DNA from: Dromiciops gliroides
Lineage: Eukaryota > Chordata > Mammalia > Microbiotheria > Microbiotheriidae
Length of the DNA: 64,000 bases
Assembly: GCF_019393635.1 (NCBI RefSeq)
Contig: NC_057867.1
Location: 1,258,527-1,322,526, forward strand
Direction: 5' to 3'
Shown: one piece after another, positions 12,287-38,599 of the stretch
Numbering within the stretch: position 1 is the first letter of the stretch
Layout: each line of letters opens with the position of its first letter
Position numbers and translations under genes: made by a program
The notes under the pieces: model-generated
What the model was told of the DNA's origin: nothing
Seen by the model: the letters and a program-made list of their open reading frames with translations, nothing else
Databases searched by the model: none

Positions 12287-12835
12287 GGGATTATTTTGGA
12301 ACATTGTATCACTGAGAATAGTTGTCATTCACAGTTGTTCATCAAATGATTGCTGTCACTATGTACAACGTTCTCCTGGTTCTACTTACTTCACCATACA
12401 TCAGTTCATAGAAGTCTTTCCAGGCCTTTCTGGAGTCATACTGCTTGTCATTTCTCATAGCACAATAGTTTTCCATCACCATCATATATCACAGCTTGTT
12501 TAGCCATTCCCCAGTTGATGGGCATGCCTTTGATTTCCAATTTTTAGCTACCAAAAAAAGAGCTGCTATACATATTTTTGTACAGATAGCTCTCTCTTTT
12601 TGGGGATGTCTTTGGGACATCCTAACAGTAACTACCTAACAGTAGTATTGCTGGGTCAAAGAGTATGCACAGTTTTATAGCTTTTTGGGCATAGTTCCAA
12701 ATTGCTCTCCAGAATGGTTGGATCCGTTCACAGCTCCATCAGTGGATTAGCGTCCTAGTTTTCCCACATCCCCTCCAACATCCAACATTTTCCTTTTTTT
12801 GTTATATTTGTGGTTGTATTATTTCTTTTTCTTTT

Positions 12836-12991
12836 CTTCTTCTTTTTTTTTTTTAGTGAGGCAATTGGGGTTTAAGTGACTTGCCCAGGGTCACACAGAT
12901 AGTAAGTATTAAGTGTCTGAGGCCAGATTTGAACTCAGGTACTCCTGACTCCAGGGTCGGTGCTCTATCCACTACGCCACCTAGCTGCCCC
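12836..12991 (-). repeat. Marsupial SINE
   Basis: A full-length minus-strand copy. The direct repeat GGTTGTATTATTTCTT flanks it on both sides. Confidence 0.92.
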
Positions 12992-13291
12992 GGTTGTATT
13001 ATTTCTTGATGTCTCATGGAATCATTAACTTTCGTTTGGCTATTTGGAGTTATTTTCTTCATAAAGGTTTTGGACCTTTTCCCCTCAGATTTTTATTCTC
13101 TTTTCACATCTTCCTTCCATAGTTCTCATTTGGTTTTTATCTTTTTCCTCTCCTTGTAGAAAACGCTTAACTCTCCTAGGAATTCTTGCTGGGCTTGTGT
13201 CCAATCCACATTTCTTTTTGAGGCTTTGTTTGTAGATGTTTTCAAGGCATTGTCTTTTTTTGTGTTTATGGAGTTTCCCTGTCACCACAAT

Positions 13292-13439
13292 AACTTTTTT
13301 TTTTAGTGAGGCAATGGGGGTTAAGTGACTTGCCCAGGGTCACACAGCTAGTAAGTGTTAAGTCTCTGAGGCCGGATTTGAACTCAGGTACTCCTGAATC
13401 CAGGGCCGGTGCTCTATCCACTGCGCCACCTAGCTGCCC
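13292..13439 (-). repeat. Marsupial SINE
   Basis: A full-length minus-strand copy flanked by ACAATAACTTTT direct repeats. Confidence 0.92.
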
Positions 13440-14424
13440 TGACAATAACTTTTTATGGTAGAATCCTTCATTTGTTTGCCCATTCTTACCACCTATTTGT
13501 TGACCTTGGACTCAATGTTAGTGCCAGGCCCTGCCATACTTCTTGGAGGTGTGTGTGGGGGGGTGGGATGTCTGGCCTGAGTTTCTGTCCTCATATCCTT
13601 CTGCTTATTTCACAGCTCTGGCTGGGGACTTGCAAGCTTTCAGTGTTCCCACAGTGGTGAGATCTGGGGGGAGGCATGTTCACTGACCTCATCTGAATTC
13701 TGCAAGTTCCTGACCCAGGTTTGGATCTTTTGGCTTGTATGTGGTTGAGAGTTTCTGTAGACTGCTGCTAGACTCAGTCATTATTGGTCTGCTGGGAGGC
13801 TCTGTGGGTTCAGAGCAATTGAACTGCTGACTCCACTTTGGTCCAGGATGCTGAGCCTGCTCTGGGGATCAGAGTCACACAGCTACTCTTTGCTTCCCAG
13901 ATCTTGTTCCTTGCTCAATACACAGCTAGGGCCCATGCTCTAGCTCCTCTCTGCCCTAGATCTGTGACCCAGAACTGAGTAATGACAGAGCTGCCAGATT
14001 GCACTCATTCCTGCACCCAGGGCTGGTTCAGGGATCCTCTGGGATCTCTTTCTACCTTGGTATTTTCTGCCTTGCTGCCCTAAGCCCTTTCTCAATCCCT
14101 TGGCATTGGAATGTTCCCTGTTGCTAAGCATTCCTGGGCCAGACTCTTGGTGTTTATAGGCCTCTCTGTCCATATCCCTAGCCACCTTGGCATGGACAAA
14201 TGACTTGGTGTGATTTTTTTTTTCTGTTCTATGACCATTTTGAGGCAGAGGTTTCCCAGATCTCCTTATGTGGCCCTAGTTTCTCTCCGGAACATTAGGC
14301 ATGCATCACCAATGGTCTCGTGGACATTTGGAAAACATCGCAAATTCACCATGTTGAGAAAAGAGCTCCTTATTCCACTCCCCAACCCTTTCCTCCTTCT
14401 AACTTCCCTCTTACTATCTTCTAT

Positions 14425-14586
14425 GTTGTTGTGGTGGTGGTTTTGTGTGTGTGTGAGGCAATTGGGGTTAAGTGACTTGCCCAGGGTCACACAGCTAGTA
14501 AGTGTCAACTGTCTGAGGCCAGATTTGGACTCAGGTCCTCTTGAATCCAGGGCCAGTGCTCTATCTACTGCGCCACCTAACTGCCC
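14425..14586 (-). repeat. Marsupial SINE
   Basis: A minus-strand copy with a GT-rich tail complement at its left. TCCCTCTTACTATCT repeats flank it (about 14,405 and 14,587). Confidence 0.9.
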
Positions 14587-14815
14587 CTCCCTCTTACTAT
14601 CTATCATAGATACTGTCTTGCCCACCTTCCTTCTAGTCACTCTGTCCCCGATCTTTGGTGTCATCCTTGACTCATGCTTACCCTAGCACAGGCCTTCATC
14701 TCCTTTGCCTGGACTCTTGCCATAGCCTTCTAGTTAATTTCCCTGCCTCAAGTCTCTCCCTACTACAGTCTATACTGACAAAGTGTCACCTCCCTCTTTC
14801 AGAAATGCAGTGGTT

Positions 14816-14965
14816 GGGGCAGCTAGGTAGCGCAGTGGATAGAGCACTGGCCCTGGAGTCAGGAGTACCTGAGTTCAAATCTGGCCTCAGACACTTAACA
14901 CTTACTAGCTGTGTGACCCTGGGCAAGTCACTTAACCCCAATTGCCTCACTTAAAAAAAAAAAAA
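14816..14965 (+). repeat. Marsupial SINE
   Basis: A full-length plus-strand copy ending in a pure A run. A perfect target-site duplication, AGAAATGCAGTGGT, lies at 14,801 and 14,966. The intact duplication and clean tail suggest a relatively recent insertion. Confidence 0.94.
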
Positions 14966-15041
14966 AGAAATGCAGTGGTCCCTATTATCTCCAGGACCAA
15001 ATATAAAGTGCCTTGACTGGCCACAAAGTCTTGGTGCCTTT

Positions 15042-15195
15042 TCTTTTCTTTTGTTCTTTTGCTGGGCAGTGAGGGTTAGGTGACTTGCCCAGGGTCACAC
15101 AACTAGTAAGTGTCAAGTTTCTGAGGTCGGATTTGAACTCAGGTCCTCCTGAATCCAGGGCCGGTGCTCTATCCATTGTGCCACCTAGCTGGCCC
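15042..15195 (-). repeat. Marsupial SINE
   Basis: A full-length minus-strand copy. A diverged duplication (TTGGTGCCTTTTC / TTGCTGCCTTTTC) flanks it. Confidence 0.9.
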
Positions 15196-15628
15196 CTTTT
15201 GCTGCCTTTTCACTGGCTGTCCCTGATGGCCAGGGTGTTTGTCTTCCTGACTAGCCTACTCATGGCTCAGTAAAATCCCATCTAGTGCAGGAAGCCTTTG
15301 TCAGCCCCCCTTATGAGGCAAGATCACCTCCAATTCACTCTGTCAATATCTTGTATGTTTTGTATGTGGCCTCTTTATTAACCATGAACTCCTCAAAGAT
15401 CAGGTCTGTCATTTGCCTGTCTTGCTATCCCCAAGGCTTAGCAACAGTGCTTGGCACACAGTCAGGGCTTCTTACATGCTTGTTGGTGACTGACTGACCA
15501 ACTGATTGACTTGGGGAGAGACTGGACCCTTCTGGAAAGGCATTGTAGGGCTCGGGATCCTCTTCCCAGCTCTTTGCCTTATGCTTCTTCCCTTTCCCCA
15601 TCCTTCAGATGATGGAGATGGACAAGTT

Positions 15629-15776
15629 TTTTTTTTTTTTTAGTGAGGCAATTGGGGTTAAGTGACTTGCCCAGGGTCACACAGCTAGTAAGTGTTAAGT
15701 GTCTGAGGCCAGATTTGAACTCAGGTCCTCCTGACTCCAGGGCCGGTGCTCTATCCACTGCGCCACCTAGCTGCCC
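15629..15776 (-). repeat. Marsupial SINE
   Basis: A full-length minus-strand copy with a long T run at the left. The short repeat GGACAAG flanks both ends. Confidence 0.9.
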
Positions 15777-15974
15777 CGGACAAGAATATTTCTAAGCAGC
15801 ATAATCTGAGGCCTAAATCTCTCATCGTGTGATCCCTAAGAGAGCAGCAGTCCCTGTGCTCTGTATAGCGCATGTGGTTGGTAGGAGGCTGGCAAGCCGC
15901 ATTTGGACCAGGGCCACTGCTTGGGTAGCACTAGGAGTGGGAGCATATTGAGACTCAGGAGGGAGGCGGACATT

Positions 15975-16245
15975 TTGATGCCAACAAGCATTTATTAAGT
16001 GCCTACTGTATGCCAGGCACTGTGCTGAGGACTGGGAATACAAAGAGAGGCAAAAAACAGCCCCTGCTCTCTAGAAACTCCCAACAACACACAGACAGAT
16101 AAGTACAAACAAACTATAAAGTGGGAGGTCTCAGAGGGCAGGCACCAGCATTAAGGCGGATCAGAAAAGGCTTCCTGCACAAGGGGGAAGTTTGAGCTGG
16201 GACTTCAAGGAAGCTGGGGAAGCCGGGAAGGGGGCAGAGCTCACA
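15975..16245 (-). repeat. L2 LINE 3' end
   Basis: The plus strand reads AACAAGCATTTATTAAGTGC followed by CTACTGTATGCCAGGCACTG, the reverse of the L2 3' tail. It runs into the conserved upstream L2 segment (GGCTTCCTGCACAAGGGGGA). Confidence 0.75.
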
Positions 16246-16249
16246 CAGT

Positions 16250-18435
16250 AGTTGGACACGTCACCTTGATGCCCTCTGGAGCTATTCTTAGTCATATTGC
16301 AAGGCCCAGATCTCTATTCTGTAATGGGAGACAGCAGGAGGCCCAGTGGCTCCCCCACCCCATCTCCATATGCACATATGTATGCATGCAGCAACCACTG
16401 TACCCAGCATGTTCTCACAGGATTAGTGAGCCCCCACTGGCTGGTGTCACAGTGGCTACTATGATCCAGCCACTCAAGCATCGTGGTGTTTGAAAACTTA
16501 AACGAAATTGAGACTTTAATTTCTGCCAGTGTCTGGGACCCTTCCCTTGTAGACAATAAGCCCCTGTTCCTGGCTTACACAGGAGCAAGTCTGGGTCTAA
16601 GAAACAGGCTGAGTTCAGATCTAGGGTCCCTGACCTACTCTCCCTCTAGTAACTGCAGCAGCATGCATTATGACCAAGTTTGCCTTAAGCCCCAGCCTAG
16701 AGCAGCCTCCACAAACTGCCTTTGTTCCTGGTGATACCCAAAGCCCCTTCAGCAACACCCCCCCCCACCTCGATATATGGGTACCCATCTCTAGGCTTTT
16801 GGCATGTCGTCTTCCCCAGGAGAAAGTCGGCCTACGATGACAACCAGACTCATGCTTGGGGCCAGCCATTTGACTAGTTCTAAATGCAGAGAGTCACACT
16901 CACAGTGTCAAATTTAGGCAAACTTTAATAATTTCAGTCTCCACTGTTTCTTATTTTGAAGATTGGGACAACAAAAAGAAAACTGATAAATGTGCCCCTG
17001 TTGTGGTAACCAGAAACCTGCATCAGTCAGAGTCTCTTTCACTAAGACCAGAGAGTGCTCTATAGGTATAGGCCTCAAGGCATGGTCCTAGGACTCAGAG
17101 AGTGCCCACCTGAGACTTGCTGCCATCCCAGACTAGAGTCCTAGAGGAATGGCTCCCAGGAGAGTCACTGGCCAAAGTGTCTTTGTTTTTCAGCAATTCC
17201 TGACACTGGGGTAAAGTTCATTTCAATTGCTGACCATGCTAACAAAAGACTGGGCTACCCCTCTGGGTGGGCTCCCTTCCTACCATCCCAGTGACAGATC
17301 ATCTTAGCCGAGTCTCAGTGACTTCACATGTGGGGGTCACCTCTTTCCTTAGACTGGTACCTAAGTCCCGGACAGGGAGCTGACTTCTAGTTCTTCCAAA
17401 GACTCTTCGATAGCTTGTCTTTTTTAAGCTGTAGTGATGGGGGTGGGTTGGTCCTCTTTCTTAGACATTTGCTCAGTAGCCACAGTGACTCTGTAGTCAT
17501 CCCAACAGGGTTACTGTGCCCTTATAGCTGAAGACTCCTCCCACTCTCCCCTCGACTCTCACTTCCTCGAGTTATAGTTGGGAAATGTGAGAGGTCCTCT
17601 CCATATGCCCCTCCATGTGGTCAAAGTGCTTCTGCAGTGCCCGAGGGTACCTAGGGGCTGTAGGAGATTGGTGTTCCATTTTTAAAGTCTTATAGCCATA
17701 TGCCAGGCAAGGTACACATTTCTTCTCTCCAAGGACCACAGAAAAGTAGAAGAGGAACAGAAAAGGAATGACATTCATAAGGATGAGGTGGAGACTTCAC
17801 CTGAGAGGAACAGGGGCAGCCGCACCCTCCCCTAATTGGGCGTGTGCTGTGCTGTAGGGTGTCTCATCTTTTTGGTAGTTATCGTTTGGCCTTCAGAGAA
17901 GAGAAAGGCCCAATCCTCTTGTGGCCTAGAGACAGGATACTTCAACTTCCTGTTCCCTGATAAAAGGTCTTGACTTTGTCCAAGTAAACATTGGTAGCAT
18001 AACTGGGGTGTCCTTGAGTTTTAGCTCCCCCTACTCTGTTCCCTTGCATCCATGATTCCAAAATGGCAATTAGGATGGCCCTTGACCCTTGCAAGTTCCA
18101 TATCTGCTTCTTTATTGATGATGGCAGTGTGGTCATGTGGCCAAAACAGCAACCTAAACATCCTGTTGGCCCTTGCATCGTCTTCTGGTGTTTCTACTGT
18201 GCCTGGTCAGCATCTATTGGGATTCCATTTCTTCCATCTATTATTACTTTCTATGTCCTTCCCATTTGGAAGTGGCAGTCCTCATTGAGTTGTAAGCTGC
18301 AGAAGGAATCCTGCTTGGGGCCGGCATGAGCTAGGAGCCATTTCTCCGGCCCCTTTTACCCTTTGGAACTAATCTAAGGAGTGGAAGGAGGGTTTCTTCC
18401 TGAGTATGCAGTGGCTCAGGTAGTCAGCAACAGTG
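16250..18435. other. Unassigned low-repeat stretch
   Basis: I see no recognisable gene or repeat here. A minus-strand frame at 17,572-17,778 starts with a hydrophobic leader-like segment (FLFLFYFSVVLG) followed by cysteines, but it is only 68 codons, lacks a promoter and has no recognised family. I do not call it a gene. Confidence 0.35.
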
Positions 18436-18439
18436 TGAA

Positions 18440-18710
18440 GATGTCACATTGTTTTTTCTTTTTAGCAAAAATACATGCCAGATTCTTCCTTTTCAATTCA
18501 GGGTGCACTGCTTTTCATTATGCAAAAACGCCTTAATTTGATAGAAATCCATCTATTTAGTCTCCTATCATTTTTTCTATTTGTTCAGGAGTTAAGAATT
18601 CCCCTCTTCTCTACAACTGAGACATATATTAGTGCAAAAGGTCCTTGAGATTTTGGATTCTTTCCTTCTTTGTATGTCTATTGCTCTTACTATTGCTGAG
18701 CCCCTTGTTA
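18440..18710 (-). repeat. L1 LINE fragment
   Basis: The plus strand resembles antisense L1 ORF2 C-terminal sequence (GCAAAAACGCCTTAATTTGA, then a pyrimidine-rich stretch). It is short and diverged. Confidence 0.45.
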
Positions 18711-18759
18711 GACACTTAGTAAGTTGTTGTACTTGTTGACTGGCTGAAGGCTTATCAAA

Positions 18760-19065
18760 TTAGCAGACAACATCAAGCTGGAAAAGGTAGCTAATGTTCT
18801 GGACAACAGCCGAGATCCCCAAAGATCTTGACAGGCTCAATCTAATAAAATGACATTTAATAGGGACAAAAAAGTGGTACATCTGGGTGTCAAAAAGTCT
18901 TCATGAGTACAAGAGGAAGCAGGAGTAGAATATCAGTGGAATGTGCACTTGAGATTAGTCAACAGCAATATGGCGGCCAAAAAAGCTAGTGTAATATCAG
19001 GCTGCATTCTAATCTCCAAGCCCTCTTTGAGAGTACGGGATGACAGCTGGGTGCTCTGGTCCTAC
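18760..19065 (+). repeat. CR1/L3 LINE fragment
   Basis: It contains the diagnostic CR1/L3 segment around GCGGCCAAAAAAGCTAGTGT and AATATCAGGCTGCATTCTAA, from the 3' half of the RT ORF. It is a diverged fragment. Confidence 0.6.
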
Positions 19066-19139
19066 CCCGAGACCCAGGCAATGAGCGTGTACAGACTTAG
19101 CTTCAAGTTTATTGTGTAGACCCTCTAGGTGCTTCAGAT

Positions 19140-21000
19140 AGTCAAGAAGCATTTACTAAGTACCTACTGTGTGCTAGGGACTGCCCTAAAGAATGGAGAT
19201 ACAAAGAAAGGCCCTGCTCCCAAGGAGCTCAGCCAGACGTGGCTAACACCATGCAAACTCTAGGTCCGCACAATATCTCTACATGTTAAGTTGGAGCTGC
19301 TCAGCAGAAGGAAGGCACTGGAATGAAGAGGGCAAGGCTTTCTGTAGAAGGTGGGACTTTGGCTGGGACTTGAGAGAAGCCAGGAAAGCCAGGCGGTGAC
19401 GAAGAGGGAGCCAGAAGGAGAGTATGTGGTGGGGATGGGAGAGTAAGGTAGAAGGAAACTAGAAAGGAAGCAGGGCCCAGGTGATGGAAGGCATTCTAAG
19501 CCAAACAGAGGAACCAGTATTGGAGCCAACTGAACAGGGAGATGATACGCTCTGACTTGTACTTTAGGAAGATGACTTTGACAGGTGATGCAAGGGTAGA
19601 AATGACAGTACTTGATCACTAATTGGCTACTGGGAGGTGAGAGGGAAGAGCTGAGCCCAAGTGACAGGGATGGTAGTGACCTTGACAGTGGCAGGGAAAT
19701 CAGGAGGGGAGGTAAGAGAATAAAGTCTGCTTTGAACATGCCAAATTCCTAAGTGCAGCCCAGAGCAGAATGGAACACAACTGGGAAAAGTTTAACAAAA
19801 TAAGTAAAAATACGACATAATAGGGTTTTCTAATTCAACATACAGCCTGTAGGGATCTGTTGAGTTTGACAGCTCTAGCCTACAGGATATCCAGGTGGAG
19901 ATGTGAGACTGGACTGGTTAAATCTGAGACAAGTCTAAGGGAAGAGGTGACCCCCACATGGGAAGTCACTGAAGCTTAGGGCTAAGATGCTCAGCCACTG
20001 GGATCATAGTAGTAAGGGAGCCCACTCAGAGGGGTGACCCCATCTTTTGTTAGCAGTGTCAGCAAGTGGACTTAACTTTACCCAACTTGAGACATGCTAG
20101 AAATGACTGGCCATGACTGGCCTGACGGCCCACCATCAGGAATTGGTAAAAAAGATGACAACAATCCATGGGAGCTGATGAGATCATCAAAGGAAATAGT
20201 ATGGAAGGGGAAGAGCGCCTAATACAGAGAGGTCTGGGGGACACTCATATTTAGTGGACGCGACCTGAAGATCCAGCAAAGGAGATCAAGATGGAGCAGA
20301 TGGATGGGAGGAGAATATCGAGGAGAAGAGGGTGATGTAGAGTGGCAAGGGCAGCAGAGACCAAGCAGAATGGAGATTGCGAAAAAAGGCCATTTGATTT
20401 GGCAGTTAACTTTGGAGAAAGTAATTCCATTTCCATGATGAGGTAGGAGGCCAGACTGCAGAAAGTCAGAGACAGAAGGGAAGAAGCAGAGACTTCCATC
20501 CATCCATCTATCCATCCATCATAGACAGTCATCTATAGTTTAAGCACAAAAGTGAGGAGAGATGGCATGAGAGTTAGCAAGGATAGGCCAAATAAGGGTT
20601 TTTCAGGATGGGGGAGACATGAGCATGTCTTCCCTACCGCAGGCAGTAGGGAAACAGCCAGGAGACAGGGAGACTGCAGCAGATTAATAAGAGAGTAGGG
20701 ATGATAGAGGAGGCATCTGCTGGAGAAGCCAGGAAGGAAAGGGATGCATCACTTGTCCATGCAGTGGCCTGGGAGGGTCAGCTCTTCATGTGAGATGAGG
20801 CTAAGGAGACAGTTGTGACAAGAATCTGAGTGATATGAAATAAAAAGGGGAAAAAAGGAAGCTCTCAGCTCCTAGGGTGCCAGGAGGGGAAGCCATGGGA
20901 GGTTTGAGGAGGGAATAAAATGGTTTGGAAGCACTGCTATGTTGAGGAAAGTGAAGCAAGTAGAGTTCTAAAAGGGTTGCCCTGCTGTGGTGAGACCCCA
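19140..21000 (-). repeat. Long L2 LINE copy
   Basis: The longest LINE in the window. On the minus strand it runs from RT-coding sequence at the right to the L2 tail at the left (plus-strand TACCTACTGTGTGCTAGGGA). Antisense L2 segments recur, for example CCATGGGAGCTGATGAGATC near 20,168, which is the complement of the region before the YADD motif, and AAGGCCATTTGATTTGGCAG near 20,385 upstream of the LDLSAAFDTVDH motif. It is full of stops and indels. Confidence 0.7.
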
Positions 21001-22330
21001 ATTGAGAGTGACATTGTTAGAAATGTGTAGTGCAATATGGTTCAGCTCAATGGTGAGTGTGCAGGGGCAAAGGGACCGCATGAGGGGAATGTTTAAGATC
21101 TGAGCTAGTATAAGATGGCAAGAGATTCAAGAGGACAGTGTAGACTTAAACTGGCTGACCCAGCGGGTCAAGATGGGGAAGGGAGGGAAGTGGAGCCAGT
21201 GCAGGGTTGACGGCCTGTTTAAATATCAAGGCAGGGAGCAGCCGGGGGTCTTGGTGAGGGCAAAGGTACAGAGAAGTTCTGTAGCAAGGGAATGGCCACA
21301 ACGGAGATCAACCATTGGGAAATATTCAAACATATGATCTCTTGTCCTCTGACCCTCACCTCCCAGGGCTGGTGCCAGAATCCAATGAGGGAATTTGTCT
21401 TCAGTGTTTAAAAGTGCTTAAAAAAAAGCAGCCGGTCCCATGCCGTGGAGGTCCCGGGTGATGGTCCAGGCAAGCCCTAAATGCCTTTCCTACAATCTGG
21501 GAAGAGGCGCTTAAGAGGTCAAGCTGATGCTGATTGGGAGTGAGAGTGGTGCTCACTGGCTGGGCCTCTGGCCTGCTGGGGTTGTCGCTTCTTTGGATGC
21601 CCAATGCTTAGCAAGCACAGTGCCTTGCACATGCCATGTGCTTCTTAAATGCCCCCAAGTCACTTAGGCCTTCTTGGCCTTGTCTCTTCTCTCTCTTGCC
21701 TTACCCTGTCCCCTCCTCCCAGCTGGGGGGCAGAGTCCTTGCCAGGTGAGTGGGAAGGGGGAACTGGTGGCTTCAGTGCTGGAAGGAACGCCAACATTGT
21801 ACAGGGGAGGAAGTTGAGGCTGAGGTTGAGAGACTTGCCCACGGTCATTTGTGAGCATGGGAGGCTCCTGGGGGGTGTTTTGGTCCTGTCCTTAAATAGA
21901 CCCCAGGGGCTACCTTACATTTGTTCATGGGCCTCACAGGACAGGGCCAAAGGGATGGACGGGAGTTGAGGTGTGGCGGCTGCAGGACTAAAGACTTAGA
22001 CCAGCACCTCCTCCCACTTACTACTCCCACTTGATCGGCTGACTGCCTGGGTGGCCTTGGACAAGTCACTACCCTACAGCAGATCTATTTCCTCCTTTGA
22101 AAAATGAAGGACTTTTAGACTAAATGACCCCTAAAGTTCCTTCTGAGTCTAGTTCAGACACCCCAAGCCTTCCATGGGCATCATGGGGTACACGCTTGCC
22201 AACAGATCACCCAGCTGGGCAGGAGAGTCGGGAGGCCATGGGCTCTGCTTGCAGGCTTTCCTGAGCCCTAAAGCCAAGGATCCCAATGTGAGTGGCACCC
22301 AGGACAAGGCCTGACCCCACCAACCTCACA
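21000..22330. other. Spacer downstream of RBM10
   Basis: I see no gene here. A MIR-like segment is visible at about 22,020-22,150 and possible further L2 sequence up to about 21,260. RBM10 transcription ends into this spacer. Confidence 0.4.
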
Positions 22331-22356
22331 GGCTCAAAGTCTGGGGCTTTTCTGGT

Positions 22357-22362
22357 TTTATT
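22357..22362 (-). terminator. RBM10: RBM10 poly(A) signal
   Basis: The plus-strand TTTATT is AATAAA on the RBM10 strand, about 270 bases past the stop codon (22,629-22,631). Cleavage is expected at about 22,335-22,345. It is the only canonical hexamer I noticed in that interval. Confidence 0.8.
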
Positions 22363-22439
22363 AGAAAAAGAAGGAGAGTTGGTCAGAGGGCAGGTCAGTG
22401 GGCAGGGGCCATGGCTTCCCAAGAAAAGAAAGAGGCCGT

Positions 22440-22542
22440 AGGGGATGAGAGCCAGCCAGCAGGCCAGGCCCAGCCAGGCCAGGCCAGGCCAGGCCCAGCC
22501 AGCCAGCAGGCCAGGCCCAGCCAGGCCAGGCCAAGCAGGGCC
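22440..22542. repeat. GGCCAGGCCCAGCC tandem repeat in the RBM10 3' UTR
   Basis: Short units of GCCAG/GGCCAG/GCCCAG are arranged in two near-identical blocks of about 50 bp. It lies in the last exon, between stop codon and poly(A) signal, so it is transcribed. Confidence 0.8.
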
Positions 22543-22628
22543 GCCCTTTTCCATCTCTTGGAGCCTTTAGGTCAAGGCTGTACCAGATGGGGCTGAGGTG
22601 AGAGGGGTGGGGAGGCCTGGACCAGGGT

Positions 22629-36491
<13,863 letters not shown>

Positions 36492-36508
<17 letters not shown>

Positions 36509-36621
36509 GTCCGGGGGGGGCCTGTTCCTGGGCCGATGGCTCCGCCTCACTTCCCAGCTGCCACCAGCCCTGCTATTGCCACCATGCTCCGCCAGCCTGC
36601 ACGAGAACTCCCGTGAGGGAT
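36492..36621 (-). other. RBM10: RBM10 exon 2 (5' UTR and start codon)
   Basis: The acceptor (TTTTCCCCAG) is at its right edge. The exon has about 113 nt of 5' UTR, then ATG, then six codons before the GTGAGA donor. Two other ATGs lie upstream in the exon, at GCATGG and further in the leader, so upstream open frames are possible. Confidence 0.85.
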
Positions 36622-38599
36622 CTGGGGAAAACAAAGGAAAGAGAGGGGGTCAGGGGCAGCCCAGGCCCATCCAGGCAGGGCTGGCTGCCCAATTCTTGGT
36701 CCAGGGGAAGAAAAAGAGAAATAGCAGTAGCCAATCTGGATTACTTCCAGCATGGGAAAGTAGAAAGAGAGAGAGACAGACAGACAGACAGGAGGGAGGG
36801 CAGAGCCAGAGCCGCCACTGTGTCCTGGCGGAGAACACCCAGATGTCTTTGCGTCTTAGTTTGCACTTTGTATAAAATGGAGACAAGAATTATTTGCACT
36901 CAACATCTCAGAGGTCTACTGGGGAGAAAGTGTGGGTGTTTGTGAATGAATTGTAAAGGGCCAGAGAAATGGTGGCTCTCGTTTTCAGTCCCACACCCAG
37001 AGAAGAAGGGACAGCTGCCAAGAACAGAAAGGACTGGCTCCCAATCAATGCCAGAGCCCAAGGTCAAGGCCAGGGCTCCTGAGTACTGCTCCAAGGCCCT
37101 GAAGCATTCTGGGCTGTCCAGCTCCAGCTCTAGCTCCCAGGCCATCCTGGCTAGGGAAGTGGCTCAGCTGCCTCCTGGCTTCTTTGGCCCTGGACAAGGC
37201 ACCTCTGCGGATGCAGCCCTGATCCTCAAATGTCCTGGGAATGTCTCAGGATTGTGTTCAAGCTCCTCCATTTCCCAGGGTCTGCCCTAAACTCTCTTTG
37301 CTGCCTACTCTTAGTCCCTCTGCTTCCTCCGCTTTGTATGCTGAAGCACCAGGGTCACAGCTGCCTAGGGGGGTGGGTGGGCAGGATCCTGACCCCTTTC
37401 CTGTGTGCCCTTCAGAGCAGACTGAGCCCCAGCACCTGTCCCCTCTGGAGCAAGGGTTTTTAACTTGGGCTCCATGGCCAGATTTTGGGGGAGGGTGTCA
37501 TTGTTATTTTCACTCGTTGAAATTTACTCACTCTCCAATTACACTTAGACATAATTTTGAGAAGACTCTAAACTTCACCAAATTGCCCTAGAACCTAGAA
37601 CCGGGTACTAGAAACTCCATCAGGGCAGGGCTCATCAGCCTGCCAGGTATGGCCCAAAGGAGCGAGCAAGGGCCAGACTTTCTGCTCTCTGAATCCCGGA
37701 GAAGGGAACTCCCTTGCTCTGCCCCTTCAGGCTTGTCTCACCTCGGCTTTCCAGAGCAAATTTGCAAAGCACTTTCCTTATCAGCCCTGTTCTTTGGAAA
37801 ACACTAAGGTTCAGCCAGCCAGAAGGGCCAAGCTGGAGTTTAGGGGCAGACACCCTGATGGCAAGGGTTGGGGCACAGAAACCAGTGTGCTTCCTTATCG
37901 AGGGAAGGCATCGATGCTCTCCTCCTAGCCGATAACAGGCCCCCCCCCCCCAGGTGAGGCTAATAAAGGGCTTTCTCAAAAGCAGCCACAGGCAGCCTTC
38001 GAGGCTGGGGGAGGGGCAGCTGGGAGCTCAGCAGGCCAGGTACCAGCCCAGATGCGGGGCGTGGATACCATCCTGGCGATGAGCAAGCAGAAGGAAGGAG
38101 CGGAGCTATGAATGGCCTCTAGACCCGACTGGGAGCTTCAGCCCACCCAGCTTTGCCTGCTCGACCCGGCCTCTGCCCTGGCAAGACTGCCAAGGTACTC
38201 TGCTGCCCTTGCCGAGGTGGACAAGGAGGGTTCCGGGTGACGGGCTCCCTGGAAATCGCCAAGGTGACCACGGAACTTGGGGAGCCCCAACTAGGACCTG
38301 GCACATGGGGGGGGGGCCAGGCGAGCAGGGCCAGGAGGCCGGAGGAGCGGCCATTCCAGCTGCCCCGCCCGATCTGGGCCCGGGCCAGCCGCCTGCTCCT
38401 GTCACTCATCCATCTGATCCTCCCCAGGCCTACCGCAGCCTCTGGGGAAGGAGGGGGCAGAGGAAGAGGGGAGAAGTGAGGGGGGAGAGGGGGAGGGGGA
38501 GGAAGGGGGGAGAGGGGGAGGAGGAGGGGGGTGCGAGGGAAGGGAGGAGGGGTGAGGAGGCAGGAGGGAGAGGGCAGGGAGAAGGGAGAGGAAGGGGGA

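Larger units (their letters stand above)
12290..14200 (-). repeat. L1 LINE, internally deleted, with SINE insertions
   Basis: The plus strand is the antisense of an L1. The left part (12,290-12,800) resembles the antisense of the ORF2 C-terminal region and 3' end, including TATTGCTGGGTCAAAGAGTA. The part from 13,000 to 14,200 resembles antisense ORF1 and 5' UTR. The middle is missing. SINEs sit at 12,836-12,991 and 13,292-13,439. Family assignment rests on recognition by eye. Confidence 0.55.
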
